Below are positions 1-7,047 of a stretch of DNA of 64,000 nucleotides, piece by piece; within the stretch, counting starts at the first letter, position 1; every line of letters begins with the position of its first letter. The position numbers were made by a program, and so were the translations under genes. The DNA is from JAXHUH01 sp034211175 (GTDB lineage Bacteria > Actinomycetota > Acidimicrobiia > Acidimicrobiales > CAIXPF01). The notes beneath the pieces were generated by a model. It was not told the DNA's origin, did no database searches, and saw only the letters and a list, made by a program, of their open reading frames with translations. The stretch lies in NCBI GenBank assembly GCA_034211175.1, contig JAXHUH010000301.1, positions 1 to 64,000 of the forward strand. Reading direction: 5' to 3'.

Positions 1-108
1 GCGCAGAATGCCACCGGTGGCATTCTGCGCGGTCCAGTTCGTGGTGTGTTGGTTCTGGTCCCCGTGTGGTGCCACCGGTGGTACTCGGTGGGGACCAGTT
101 CGTGGTGG
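1..108. repeat. pair of palindromic repeat units, 62-bp period
   Basis: Bases 1-30 are a perfect palindrome with 15-base arms (gcgcagaatgccacc and its complement). A second unit lies 62 bp further on: the core CCACCGGTGG occurs at 11-20 and 73-82, and the tail ccagttcgtggtg at 34-46 and 96-108. The second unit has outer arms ctggtcccc (55-63) and ggggaccag (90-98), symmetric about the same centre as its core. The sequence between core and outer arms differs between units. The repeat lies upstream of the deacylase promoter and may continue to the left of the window. Confidence 0.75.
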
Positions 109-158
109 GGGTGGAGGCACACGGAGCGGGGGTGGTGCAGCCGGTAGGTTCGGGGGTC

Positions 159-662
159 GTGGATGCCACCGAGCAGCAGGTGCGCGAGGTCGTGGCCGGC
201 CTCGATGTCGAGGCCGACATCGTGGACTGCGACCCGGCGCTGGCCGACACCGCCGACTTCTGCGAGGCGTACGGCTACGCCATGGAGGACTCGGCGAACA
301 CGATCGTGGTCCTCGGCAAGTCCGACCCGCCGGTCCACGTGGCGTGCATCGTGCTCGCCCACACCCGCCTCGACGTCAACAAGGCGGTGCGCAAGCGCCT
401 CGGGGTGCGCAAGGCATCGTTCGCGCCCGCGGACGACACGCGGGAGCTGACCGGCATGGAGATCGGCGGCGTGACCCCGTTCGCGCTGCCCGAGAGCCTG
501 CCGATCTGGGTCGACGCCCGGGTCATGGCCCGCGACCGCATCGTGCTCGGCGGCGGGAGCCGCTCGTGCAAGGTCGTGGCGCCGCCCGCGGTGCTCACGG
601 CGCTGGGCGAGCGTGTCGAGGTGGTCGAGGACCTGGCCACCGAGCCGCCGCCGAGCTCGTGA
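159..662 (+). CDS. YbaK/EbsC-type aminoacyl-tRNA deacylase
   Basis: A protein of about 167 residues resembling the YbaK / prolyl-tRNA editing domain, which hydrolyses mischarged aminoacyl-tRNA in the cytoplasm. The family pattern is visible: an N-terminal segment ending in FCEAYG, then DSANTIVV, a VLAHTRLDVNK stretch carrying the conserved Lys, RKRLGVRKASF, the TGMEIGGVTPF core, and a GGGSRSCK segment near the end. I chose the GTG at 159 because it gives the usual family length and has a -10-like TAGGTT at 145-150, eight bases upstream, as in leaderless actinobacterial genes. In-frame GTGs exist upstream (for example at 66) but would translate the palindromic repeats. The stop overlaps the next gene by four bases, so the two are probably co-translated. 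The substrate amino acid is not known. Confidence 0.85.
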   Translation: MDATEQQVREVVAGLDVEADIVDCDPALADTADFCEAYGYAMEDSANTIVVLGKSDPPVHVACIVLAHTRLDVNKAVRKRLGVRKASFAPADDTRELTGMEIGGVTPFALPESLPIWVDARVMARDRIVLGGGSRSCKVVAPPAVLTALGERVEVVEDLATEPPPSS

Positions 663-1150
663 CCGGGTCGGTCGAGCCCGATCCCGACCCCGTGACCGGC
701 CGCCACGCCGACGGCCGGCCCGCGACCGACGAGCCGGTGGTCCGCCTGGAGCGGTGGGTGGGGCCGTGGCCCGACGACGACCGCGACGCCGCGTTCAAGG
801 CGGAGGTCGCGGCCTCGATGGTGCTCGACCCGCTGGCGACGCTGCGCGGGCTCAGCGAGTACAGCGGCATCCCGGTCGGCGCGCTGGCCCGCTTCGTGCT
901 CGCCCGCTACGCGACGACCGGCAGCGAGGGGCTCCTCCACCTCGGCTCGGCCACGGTCGAACGCATGTGGGCCCGCTGCGAGGAGGCCGAGGCCGCCGGC
1001 ACCGACGAGGCCCGGATCGAGGCCTACCGGACGCTGGCGGGCATGATCTCGTGGCTACGGGTGCCGCTGCAGGCGCCCGCCACCGGCGAGGCTCAGGACG
1101 GCGAGGTGACGGGCGGCGAGTCGGAGCCGCCGAGCACGTCGTCGTCGTAG
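659..1150 (+). CDS. DUF6027 family protein
   Basis: A 163-residue soluble protein whose GTG start overlaps the stop of the deacylase gene (GTGA). The conserved part runs from VRLERWVGPWPDDD through DPLATLRGLSEYSGIPVGAL, RFVLARYATTGSEGLL and a C-terminal helix with MISWLRVPLQ. This matches the pattern I remember for DUF6027, a small actinobacterial family of unknown function. No membrane segment or signal is visible. The last 58 bases overlap the 3' end of serB on the other strand, so the two transcripts converge. Confidence 0.7.
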   Translation: MTGSVEPDPDPVTGRHADGRPATDEPVVRLERWVGPWPDDDRDAAFKAEVAASMVLDPLATLRGLSEYSGIPVGALARFVLARYATTGSEGLLHLGSATVERMWARCEEAEAAGTDEARIEAYRTLAGMISWLRVPLQAPATGEAQDGEVTGGESEPPSTSSS

Positions 1151-2334
1151 CCAGCGGCCTCGACGTCGGTGCGCTTGATGCCGAGCACGAACAGGACGGC
1201 GTCGAGGTAGGGAACGGTCAGCGCCGTGTCGGCCGCGGCCCGCACCGCCGGCTTGGCGTTGAACGCGATGCCGAGGCCCGCCGCGGCCAACATGTCGAGG
1301 TCGTTGGCCCCGTCGCCGACGGCGACGCACTGGTCGAGCGAGATGCCCTCGGCGGCCGCGACCTCACCGAGGATGCGGGCCTTGCCGGCGCGGTCGACGA
1401 TCGGCCCGGTGAGCTTGCCGGTGATGTGACCGTCGACGATCTCGAGCTGGTTGGCGTGGGCGTGGTCGAGGCCCAGCTCCTCGGCGAGCGCGTCGGTGAA
1501 CGGCGTGAACCCGCCGGACACGATGGCGGTGCGGAACCCGAGGTGCTTGAGCGTGCGCACGAACGTCCGGGCGCCGGGCGTGAGCCGCATCCGCTTGCGG
1601 ACCCGCTCGAGGACACCGACGTCGAGGCCCTCGAGCTGGGCGACCCGCTCGCGCAGCGACGCCTCGAAGTCGAGCTCGCCGGCCATGGCCCGGTCGGTGA
1701 TCCGGGCGACCTGCTCGCGGCAACCGGCCTCGTCGGCCAGCAGCTCGATGACCTCGTCCTGGATGAGGGTCGAGTCGACGTCGAGGCACACCAGGCGCAG
1801 CGAACGCCGGGCCAGGCCCTCGCGCTGGATGGCGACGTCGAAGCGGTGCTCGCTCGACGCCTCCAGCAGCCGGCCCCGCGCCGCGGCCAGGTCGCAGCCC
1901 GACACGAGCAGCTCGTACGCGGTGACCGGGTAGCTGGCGAGCTGCACGATCCGGTCGATGTTGCCGTGCGCGGTGGCGATGGCGTTCGACGCGGCCGCGA
2001 GCTGGTCCGCCGACATGCGCTGGGCGATGAGGGTGACGGCGTAGCGGCTCGAGGCCGGGGGCGTGTCGTGGGCCTCGAGGACGTCGAAGTCGACCTCGAG
2101 CTCGCGCTCCCACCCGAAGAGGAGCAGGTCCTTCAGCACGTCCTCCCCCTCGGGCACCCCGATCACGACGGCGAGGTCGAGCCGGTTGCGGAGGGCGATC
2201 TGCTCGACGTCGACGACGTCGGCGTTGGCCTCGGCCAGACACGCCATCAGCGCGGCGGTGATGCCGGGCCGATCCGCTCCGGTGACGCGTACGAGGAACG
2301 TGCGCTTGTCCACCGGCGTCACCGTACCGACCAC
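1093..2334 (-). CDS. serB: phosphoserine phosphatase with N-terminal ACT domains
   Basis: Makes L-serine by dephosphorylating O-phospho-L-serine, the last step of the phosphorylated serine pathway. An ACT-type regulatory region (from TFLVRVTGADRPGIT, with a second stretch around YAVTLIAQRMSADQ) precedes a HAD phosphatase domain. The HAD motifs are visible: motif I DVDSTLIQDE with the nucleophile Asp, motif II IVSGGFTPF, the Lys region GKLTGPIVD, and motif III AVGDGANDLDML. About 413 residues from GTG 2334, the usual length for ACT-HAD SerB. An ATG at 2379 would overlap the upstream regulator gene by 38 bases. GTG 2334 lies just after that gene's stop, so the pair is probably an operon. The 3' end overlaps the DUF6027 gene. 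Confidence 0.93.
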   Translation of the reverse strand: MVGTVTPVDKRTFLVRVTGADRPGITAALMACLAEANADVVDVEQIALRNRLDLAVVIGVPEGEDVLKDLLLFGWERELEVDFDVLEAHDTPPASSRYAVTLIAQRMSADQLAAASNAIATAHGNIDRIVQLASYPVTAYELLVSGCDLAAARGRLLEASSEHRFDVAIQREGLARRSLRLVCLDVDSTLIQDEVIELLADEAGCREQVARITDRAMAGELDFEASLRERVAQLEGLDVGVLERVRKRMRLTPGARTFVRTLKHLGFRTAIVSGGFTPFTDALAEELGLDHAHANQLEIVDGHITGKLTGPIVDRAGKARILGEVAAAEGISLDQCVAVGDGANDLDMLAAAGLGIAFNAKPAVRAAADTALTVPYLDAVLFVLGIKRTDVEAAGYDDDVLGGSDSPPVTSPS

Positions 2335-2341
2335 CGGCCGG

Positions 2342-2845
2342 TCAACCTCCGCCGGCGGGCGCATCCGCGCAGGACGCACACCGCCCGGTCATCGACACGT
2401 GGGCGGGATCGGCCACGAACCCCAGCTCGGACGCGAGGCGGTCGACGACGGGTGCGTACAGGTCTGACGGCACGTCGAAGGTGGCGCCGCAGCCGACGCA
2501 CACCACGTGGCTGTGCTCGACGTCGGACAGGTGGTAGACGGGCGGTCGGTGCCCGAGGTGGGAGTGGAAGACGAGGCCCGCCTCCTGGAGCAGGTCGAGG
2601 GTCCGGTAGACCGTCGCCTGGTGCACGTCCGGGTAGCCCTCCCGGACCCGTTCGGCGAGCTCCTGGGGCGACAGGTGAGCGTCGCCCGCGGCGACGAGCG
2701 TGGCCAGCACGGCGCGGCGTGGCTCCGTCACCCGGTGGCCCCGGGCCCGGAGGCGCCGCAGGTGCGCCTCGAGCTCAGCGTCCCCCGTCGTGGCGGGCGC
2801 GTGCCGGTCGGTGGCCGGCGTGGTGGTTGGCTCGTGGTCCGCCAT
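2342..2845 (-). CDS. Fur-family metal regulator, possibly Nur-like
   Basis: A 167-residue Fur-type repressor. The winged-helix DNA-binding part (RVTEPRRAVLATLVAAGDAHLSPQEL and VHQATVYRTLDLL) is followed by the metal and dimer domain with HSHVVCVGC and a C-terminal CASC, the two CxxC pairs of a structural zinc site. The start ATG 2845 removes an Arg-rich extension. It is divergent from the cbiMNQO-type transporter, in whose promoter lies an inverted repeat of TTGC type (3032-3050), the pattern described for the nickel regulator Nur of Streptomyces. Regulation of nickel uptake is therefore a reasonable inference; Zur or Fur is not excluded. SerB follows closely on the same strand. Confidence 0.85.
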   Translation of the reverse strand: MADHEPTTTPATDRHAPATTGDAELEAHLRRLRARGHRVTEPRRAVLATLVAAGDAHLSPQELAERVREGYPDVHQATVYRTLDLLQEAGLVFHSHLGHRPPVYHLSDVEHSHVVCVGCGATFDVPSDLYAPVVDRLASELGFVADPAHVSMTGRCASCADAPAGGG

Positions 2846-2993
2846 CGGCCCGACGACGCTACCGCGCCGGGCCGTGCCGCCATCGAGCCGGAGTGCGTCC
2901 CGACGGGCGCGTGGGTCGCGTGGCGGTCGATCCGCCAATAGGTGTCGGTTCGACGCCGACGGGGCCGGGTAGAGGGCTCCGCCGAACGGCCTG

Positions 2994-3023
2994 TTCACAG
3001 GCCCACCCGACCGGGAGTAAGGT
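2994..3023 (+). promoter_or_regulatory. possible promoter of the cbiMNQO operon
   Basis: TTCACA at 2994-2999 and TAAGGT at 3018-3023 are separated by 18 bases and could be -35 and -10 elements. The predicted start of transcription (about 3030) would place the inverted repeat at 3032-3050 right at the start site, a good place for repression. I see no cobalamin-riboswitch boxes in the 244-bp intergenic region. Confidence 0.4.
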
Positions 3024-3031
3024 GCCGGCTA

Positions 3032-3050
3032 CTTGCGAACGCTTCGCAAG
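3032..3050. promoter_or_regulatory. Nur-box-like operator
   Basis: A perfect inverted repeat cttgcgaa-cgc-ttcgcaag. Read as 6-5-6 it is TTGCGA-N5-TCGCAA, close to the TTGC-rich 6-5-6 box reported for Nur. It sits 40 bases before the transporter start codon and faces the divergent Fur-family gene. Confidence 0.7.
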
Positions 3051-3089
3051 AAGCCGCCGCACACCCTGCCGAACGGGAGCGAACAGGCC

Positions 3090-3773
3090 GTGCACATCCC
3101 TGACGGGTTCTTCGACGGGCCGACCTCGTTGGCCGCGGGCGCCGCCACGGTCGGCGTCCTCGCCGTCGCCGCCAAGCGGTCCGGCGCCGACGACGACGAG
3201 ATGGCCCCGCTCATGATGGGCCTGACCGCCACCTACGTGTTCGCGGTGCAGATGCTGAACTTCCCGGTCGCCTCGGGCACGAGCGGCCACCTCCTCGGAG
3301 GTGCACTCGCCGCCGTGCTGGTCGGCCCGTGGCGGGCGTCGATATGCCTCGCGGTGGTGCTCGTCGTCCAGGCGCTCTTCGCCGACGGCGGGCTCACCGC
3401 ACTCGGCCTCAACATCCTGCTCATCGGCATCCTGCCTGCGTTCGTCGGCTGGGGCGTGTTCCGCGGCGTGCTCCGGGTGGTGCCGAGCCGCACGGGCGCC
3501 GTGGCCGGCGCCGGCGCCGCCGCGTTCGTCTCGGTACCGGTCGCCGCGGCCGCGTTCTCGGTCATCTACGCCCTCGGCGGCACCGCCGACATCCCGTTCG
3601 GATCGCTCGCCACCGCCATGATCGGCACCCACGTGCTCATCGGCATCGGCGAGGGCGTGATCACCGCGCTGACCGTCGGCGCGGTCCTCGCCAGCCGGCC
3701 CGACCTCGTCACCGGCATCCGCGACCTGCCCCGCCCGCTGCGCGGTCTCGACGCCGTGCCCACCCCGGCCTGA
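3090..3773 (+). CDS. cbiM: ECF transporter substrate-binding subunit CbiM/NikM
   Basis: Membrane S-component for Ni2+ or Co2+ uptake. The GTG start at 3090 gives the family N-terminus MHIPDGFFDGPT, in which Met1 and His2 take part in metal binding in known NikM/CbiM proteins. A further conserved His is in SGTSGHLLGG. About six hydrophobic helices cover most of the 227 residues, and the C-terminal helix begins at IGTHVLIGIGEGVITAL. A GGGAG ribosome-binding site lies about a dozen bases upstream. It is the first gene of a run cbiM-cbiN-cbiQ-cbiO, with the metal specificity unproven. The TTGC-type operator upstream favours nickel. Confidence 0.93.
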   Translation: MHIPDGFFDGPTSLAAGAATVGVLAVAAKRSGADDDEMAPLMMGLTATYVFAVQMLNFPVASGTSGHLLGGALAAVLVGPWRASICLAVVLVVQALFADGGLTALGLNILLIGILPAFVGWGVFRGVLRVVPSRTGAVAGAGAAAFVSVPVAAAAFSVIYALGGTADIPFGSLATAMIGTHVLIGIGEGVITALTVGAVLASRPDLVTGIRDLPRPLRGLDAVPTPA

Positions 3774-3787
3774 GTGAGGAGCCCCCT

Positions 3788-4129
3788 GTGAACCGGACCA
3801 GGCTCACCTTCGTCATCGTCGCCCTCGTCGTCACGGTCGGGCTGGCGATGATCGTCAGTCCGTTCGCCTCGAGCTCGCCCGACGGGCTCGAGAAGGTGGC
3901 GGCCGAGGAGGGCTTCGAGGAGACCGCGGCCGACCACGCGCTCGGTGACAGCCCGCTCGCCGACTACGGCGTGAGCGGCGTCGACGACGAGCGCGTCTCG
4001 ACCGCGCTCGCCGGGCTCGTCGGGGTGGTCATCACCCTGGCCGTCGCCTACGGCATCAGCCGCACCATGAGCGGCCGGCGCCACCACCGCGACACGGGAG
4101 CGCCCACGCCCGCCGGCCCGCGTCGGTGA
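3788..4129 (+). CDS. cbiN: PDGLE-domain protein CbiN, ECF transporter accessory subunit
   Basis: A 113-residue protein with two membrane helices (residues about 5-24 and 74-93) flanking an extracellular loop that begins with PDGLEKVAAEEGF, the family signature. CbiN/NikN works with CbiM to load the metal. It starts with GTG 14 bases after cbiM. The C-terminus is a short Arg/His-containing tail. The loop sequence between the helices is acidic, as usual. Confidence 0.9.
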   Translation: MNRTRLTFVIVALVVTVGLAMIVSPFASSSPDGLEKVAAEEGFEETAADHALGDSPLADYGVSGVDDERVSTALAGLVGVVITLAVAYGISRTMSGRRHHRDTGAPTPAGPRR

Positions 4130-4134
4130 GGGGT

Positions 4135-4195
4135 GCAGGTCGGTGAGGGGCCCGGGCCGGCGAAGGGTCGCAGGTCGATGACGGGCCCGGGCCGG
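4135..4195 (+). repeat. two imperfect 26-bp direct repeats
   Basis: Bases 4135-4160 and 4170-4195 match at 24 of 26 positions, both ending in gggcccgggccgg. They fill the gap between cbiN and cbiQ. No function is evident; the self-complementary GC core could form a hairpin in the operon mRNA. Confidence 0.6.
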
Positions 4196-4212
4196 GCGGG
4201 CGGCACCCGGCG

Positions 4213-4983
4213 ATGAGCGGCGTCCACCGCCCGTCGCAGCTCTACGTCGAGGTCGACTCGCCGGTCCACCGCCTCGCGCCCGAACCGAAGATCGTCGCCC
4301 TCGTCGCGTTCATGATCGCCGTCGTGGCCACACCGAGGGAGCAGGTGGGGGCGTTCGCCGCCCACGCGGCGTTGGTGGCGATCGCGGCGGCCGTCGCCCA
4401 CGTCCACCCGGCGATCGTCGTGCGGCGTTGGCTCGTGGCCGCGCCGTTCCTGCTCGTCGCGCTCCTGATCCCGTTCGCCGCCCGGGGCGAGGCGGTCGTC
4501 ACGCTCGGTCCGCTCGGGGCGAGCGCCGAGGGGCTGTGGGCCTCGTGGAACGTGGTGGCCAAGGCGCTGCTCGGGGTCAGCGCGGTCACCGTGGTCACCG
4601 CCTCGACCCGCTTCACCGAGCTCCTCGCCGGCTTCGAGCGGCTGCGCGTGCCGCCCGTGTTCACGACGACGGCCGCGTTCATGCTCCGCTACCTCGACAC
4701 GGTGGTCGACGAGCTGGGACGCATGCGGGTCGCCCGGCTGAGCCGGGCCGACGATCCCCGCTGGTTGTGGCAGGCCCGGGGTGTCGCCTCGACCGCCGGG
4801 GCGCTGTTCGTGCGGACCTTCGAGCGCGGCGAGCGGGTCCACCAGTGCATGCTGTCGCGCGGCTTCACCGGTGCGATGCCCGGTCTCGGCGCCGGGCGCG
4901 CGACCATCGCCGAGTGGTTCGCAGCCTCGTGGATCCCGGTCCTGGCCGTTGCGGTGGCGGTCGTCGCCGCGGTCACCGCGTGA
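4213..4983 (+). CDS. cbiQ: ECF transporter transmembrane T-component CbiQ
   Basis: A 256-residue integral membrane protein that couples the ATPase to the CbiM substrate-binding subunit. Hydrophobic helices occur at about residues 28-65, 70-90, 108-125, 150-160 and 236-256. The coupling-helix motif of T-components is visible as RTFERGERVHQCMLSRGF (around residues 197-217), including the A/V-R-G core. It follows cbiN after 83 bases that contain two direct repeats. CbiQ is expected to contact two ATPase subunits; only one ATPase gene follows, which would act as a homodimer. Confidence 0.92.
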   Translation: MSGVHRPSQLYVEVDSPVHRLAPEPKIVALVAFMIAVVATPREQVGAFAAHAALVAIAAAVAHVHPAIVVRRWLVAAPFLLVALLIPFAARGEAVVTLGPLGASAEGLWASWNVVAKALLGVSAVTVVTASTRFTELLAGFERLRVPPVFTTTAAFMLRYLDTVVDELGRMRVARLSRADDPRWLWQARGVASTAGALFVRTFERGERVHQCMLSRGFTGAMPGLGAGRATIAEWFAASWIPVLAVAVAVVAAVTA

Positions 4984-5062
4984 CGGCGTCTGGCGGGGAA
5001 GCGCCGCGCGTCGGGCACGTCGTCGCCACGCCGGCGATCAGCGCGTCGTCGAGGCGGTCGGG

Positions 5063-5836
5063 TTGAGCGGGGCCGGCGCCGGCGCGGTCGGCGACGCCGT
5101 GGTCGTCGTCGACGACCTCACGTTCCGCTACCCCGACGGGCGCGAGGCGCTGCGGGGCGTGGACCTGCGGGTCGGACGCGGCGAACGTGTGGCGCTCGTC
5201 GGGCCCAACGGTGCCGGCAAGACCACGCTCGCGCTCCACCTGAACGGGGTGCACCGGCCGTCGGGCGGACGGGTCGTGCTCGGCGACGTCGAGCTCGACG
5301 GCCGCCGCCCCGACCGGGCGACGCTGCGCGAGGTGCGGCGACGGGTCGGCATCGTCTTCCAGGACCCCGACGACCAGCTGTTCATGCCGACGGTGCGCGA
5401 CGACGTCGCGTTCGGGCCGGGGAACCTCGGGCTCGGGGCCGACGAGGTCGACCGCCGGGTCGCCGCGGCCCTCGACGTGGTCGACATGGCCGACCGGGCC
5501 GACCGGGCGCCGCGCCACCTCAGCTACGGCGAGCGTCGGCGGGCGGCGGTGGCGACCGTGCTCGCCATGGAGCCCGACCTCCTCGTGCTCGACGAGCCGA
5601 CGGCCAACCTCGATCCCGCCAGCCGCCGCGCGCTCGTCGAGCTCCTGGGCCGGCTCGACGTGGCCATGATCGTGGTCACCCACGACCTCCCGTTCGCGCT
5701 CGAGGTGTGCCCACGTGCGGTGCTGATGGACGACGGCGCGGTGGTCGCCGACCGGTCCACCGAGGACCTGTTGGCCGACGCCGACCTGCTCGCCGCCCAC
5801 CGGCTCGAGCTGCCGTATCGGTTCGCCCCTCGCTGA
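5063..5836 (+). CDS. cbiO: ECF transporter ATPase CbiO
   Basis: The energy-coupling ATPase for nickel/cobalt import, 257 residues. Visible motifs: Walker A GPNGAGKTT, Q-loop FQDPDDQLF typical of ECF ATPases, signature LSYGERRRAA (a variant of LSGGQ with Tyr), Walker B LLVLDEPTANLD and the switch His in VVTHDLPF. I used the TTG at 5063, which has GAGG eight bases upstream and starts just before the first beta strand (VVVVDDLTFRYPDG). It ends the cbiMNQO operon; no terminator hairpin is obvious before the next gene. Confidence 0.92.
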   Translation: MSGAGAGAVGDAVVVVDDLTFRYPDGREALRGVDLRVGRGERVALVGPNGAGKTTLALHLNGVHRPSGGRVVLGDVELDGRRPDRATLREVRRRVGIVFQDPDDQLFMPTVRDDVAFGPGNLGLGADEVDRRVAAALDVVDMADRADRAPRHLSYGERRRAAVATVLAMEPDLLVLDEPTANLDPASRRALVELLGRLDVAMIVVTHDLPFALEVCPRAVLMDDGAVVADRSTEDLLADADLLAAHRLELPYRFAPR

Positions 5837-5903
5837 CGTCTCGTCGAACCGGAGGAGTCCCCGCAGTGCGGGATTTCTTGGGGCGCGCTAACTTTCGACG
5901 TCG

Positions 5904-6479
5904 GTGTCACCACCAGCGCGCGAGCTCCGGACCGAACGCCTGCTCCTCAGGCGATGGCGACCGTCCGACCTCGCTCCGTTCGCTGCGCTGAATGCCGACA
6001 CCCGGGTCATGGCGACCGTGGGGAACGTGATGACTCGGGCGCAGTCCGAGGCGTCGATGCGGCGCATCGTCGGCGAGTTCGACGAGCGCGGCTTCGGGCT
6101 GTGGGCGGTCGAGGTCCCGGGTGCTGCCGAGTTCATCGGGTTCGTCGGGCTGAGCGTGCCCCGGGCCGACCTGCCGTTCCTCCCGGCGGTCGAGGTGGGC
6201 TGGCGGCTCGCCTTCGAGCACTGGGGAAAGGGCTTCGCGACCGAGGCCGCGCGTGCGTCGATCACCTACGGGTTCGGCGAGCTCGGCCTCGAGGAGATCG
6301 TGTCGTTCACCGCCGCGTCCAACGACCGATCGCGTCGGGTGATGGAGCGGCTGGGGATGCACCGGGACCTGTCCGGCGACTTCGAGCACCCGACGGTGCC
6401 CGAGGGCGACCCGATGCGCCGCCACGTCCTCTACCGCGTCACCGCAGCGGAGTGGCCCGACCAGGCCACCTACAACTGA
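5904..6479 (+). CDS. GNAT N-acetyltransferase, RimJ/RimL type
   Basis: A 191-residue acetyltransferase of the ribosomal-protein-acetylating type (GNAT, RimJ/RimL subgroup). The start is marked by ELRTERLLLRRWRPSD, the usual opening of the family. The acetyl-CoA loop is EHWGKGFATEAA (about residues 100-111), and the C-terminal part has SNDRSRRVMERLGM. The substrate cannot be told. A TAACTT element nine bases before the GTG start would fit a nearly leaderless transcript. Its 3' end faces the repeat region around the DUF3039 gene. Confidence 0.88.
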   Translation: MSPPARELRTERLLLRRWRPSDLAPFAALNADTRVMATVGNVMTRAQSEASMRRIVGEFDERGFGLWAVEVPGAAEFIGFVGLSVPRADLPFLPAVEVGWRLAFEHWGKGFATEAARASITYGFGELGLEEIVSFTAASNDRSRRVMERLGMHRDLSGDFEHPTVPEGDPMRRHVLYRVTAAEWPDQATYN

Positions 6480-6484
6480 CGCGA

Positions 6485-6713
6485 CTCAGTTCTTCGCGGC
6501 CTTGATGGCGGGCCATCTACGAGGCGCGCCGCGGGCTGGTACCGAGGCTCAGTTCTTCGCGGCCTTGATGGCGGGCCATCGAGGCCGCGCCGGGGGATAC
6601 GCCCGACCCGCGGCTCAGTTCTTCGCGGCCTTGATGGCCTCGTAGATCGCGGGCCATCTACGAGGCGCGCCGCGGGCTGGTACCGAGGCTCAGTTCTTCG
6701 CGGCCTTGATGGC
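6485..6713. repeat. direct and inverted copies of the DUF3039 gene 3' end
   Basis: The 25-base string that ends the DUF3039 coding sequence (6689-6713) is repeated exactly at 6485-6509, 6548-6572 and 6614-6638. A 65-bp block is repeated at 6508-6572 and 6649-6713. Reverse-complement pieces of the same gene end (15 bases matching 6712-6726 inverted) lie at 6512-6526 and 6653-6667. Arms ctcgtagat (6639-6647) and atctacgag (6656-6664) form a hairpin. It lies between two convergent genes and may act as a bidirectional terminator, or may record template-switching or an assembly artefact. Confidence 0.85.
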
Positions 6714-6920
6714 CTCGTAGATGGCCTTGCACTCGGGGCAGACGGGGTAGCGCTCGGGGTCGCGGTTCGGGACCCACCGCTTGCCGCACAACGCCTCGAC
6801 GGCCACCCCCTCGACCGCGCTGCGCATGATGTCCGACTTGCGCACGTAGTGGGCGAACCGATCGTGGTCCCCGTCGTCGAATCGGAGATCCGGTGTGGTC
6901 TCGAGGCTGGTGTCGGTCAC
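6690..6920 (-). CDS. DUF3039 family protein
   Basis: A 76-residue actinobacterial protein of unknown function. The family features are visible: DHDRFAHYVRKSDIMRSAV in the middle, then EALCGKRWVPNRDPERYPVCPECKAIYE, with a Cys in ALCGKRW and a CPEC pair, probably a zinc-binding knuckle. The start GTG 6920 matches the usual N-terminus; the longer reading frame upstream has an Arg-rich sequence unlike the family. The end of this gene is repeated in pieces downstream of it (6485-6713). Confidence 0.88.
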   Translation of the reverse strand: MTDTSLETTPDLRFDDGDHDRFAHYVRKSDIMRSAVEGVAVEALCGKRWVPNRDPERYPVCPECKAIYEAIKAAKN

Positions 6921-7047
6921 CCTCCCATTCTTACCAACACGACGTCGTCCGCGATTCATGAACGCGCGCCTCGCCGACCCGCGCCGACCGTCGACCCCGG
7001 CGGCGCGATCGCGGCCCGGGCGACGTCGGTGCAGGTCGGTGGGCTGC

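Noticed and set aside
1..108. CRISPR array for the palindromic units
   Set aside because: Only two units, the spacing is palindromic rather than repeat-spacer, and no cas gene is in the window.
2846..3089. Cobalamin riboswitch before the cbiMNQO genes
   Set aside because: The conserved boxes are not present; a protein operator explains control better.
613..3216. Very long open frame on the plus strand (867 codons) across serB and the Fur-family gene
   Set aside because: It is antisense to serB and the regulator, rich in Arg and Gly, and has no protein-like pattern; a typical high-GC shadow.
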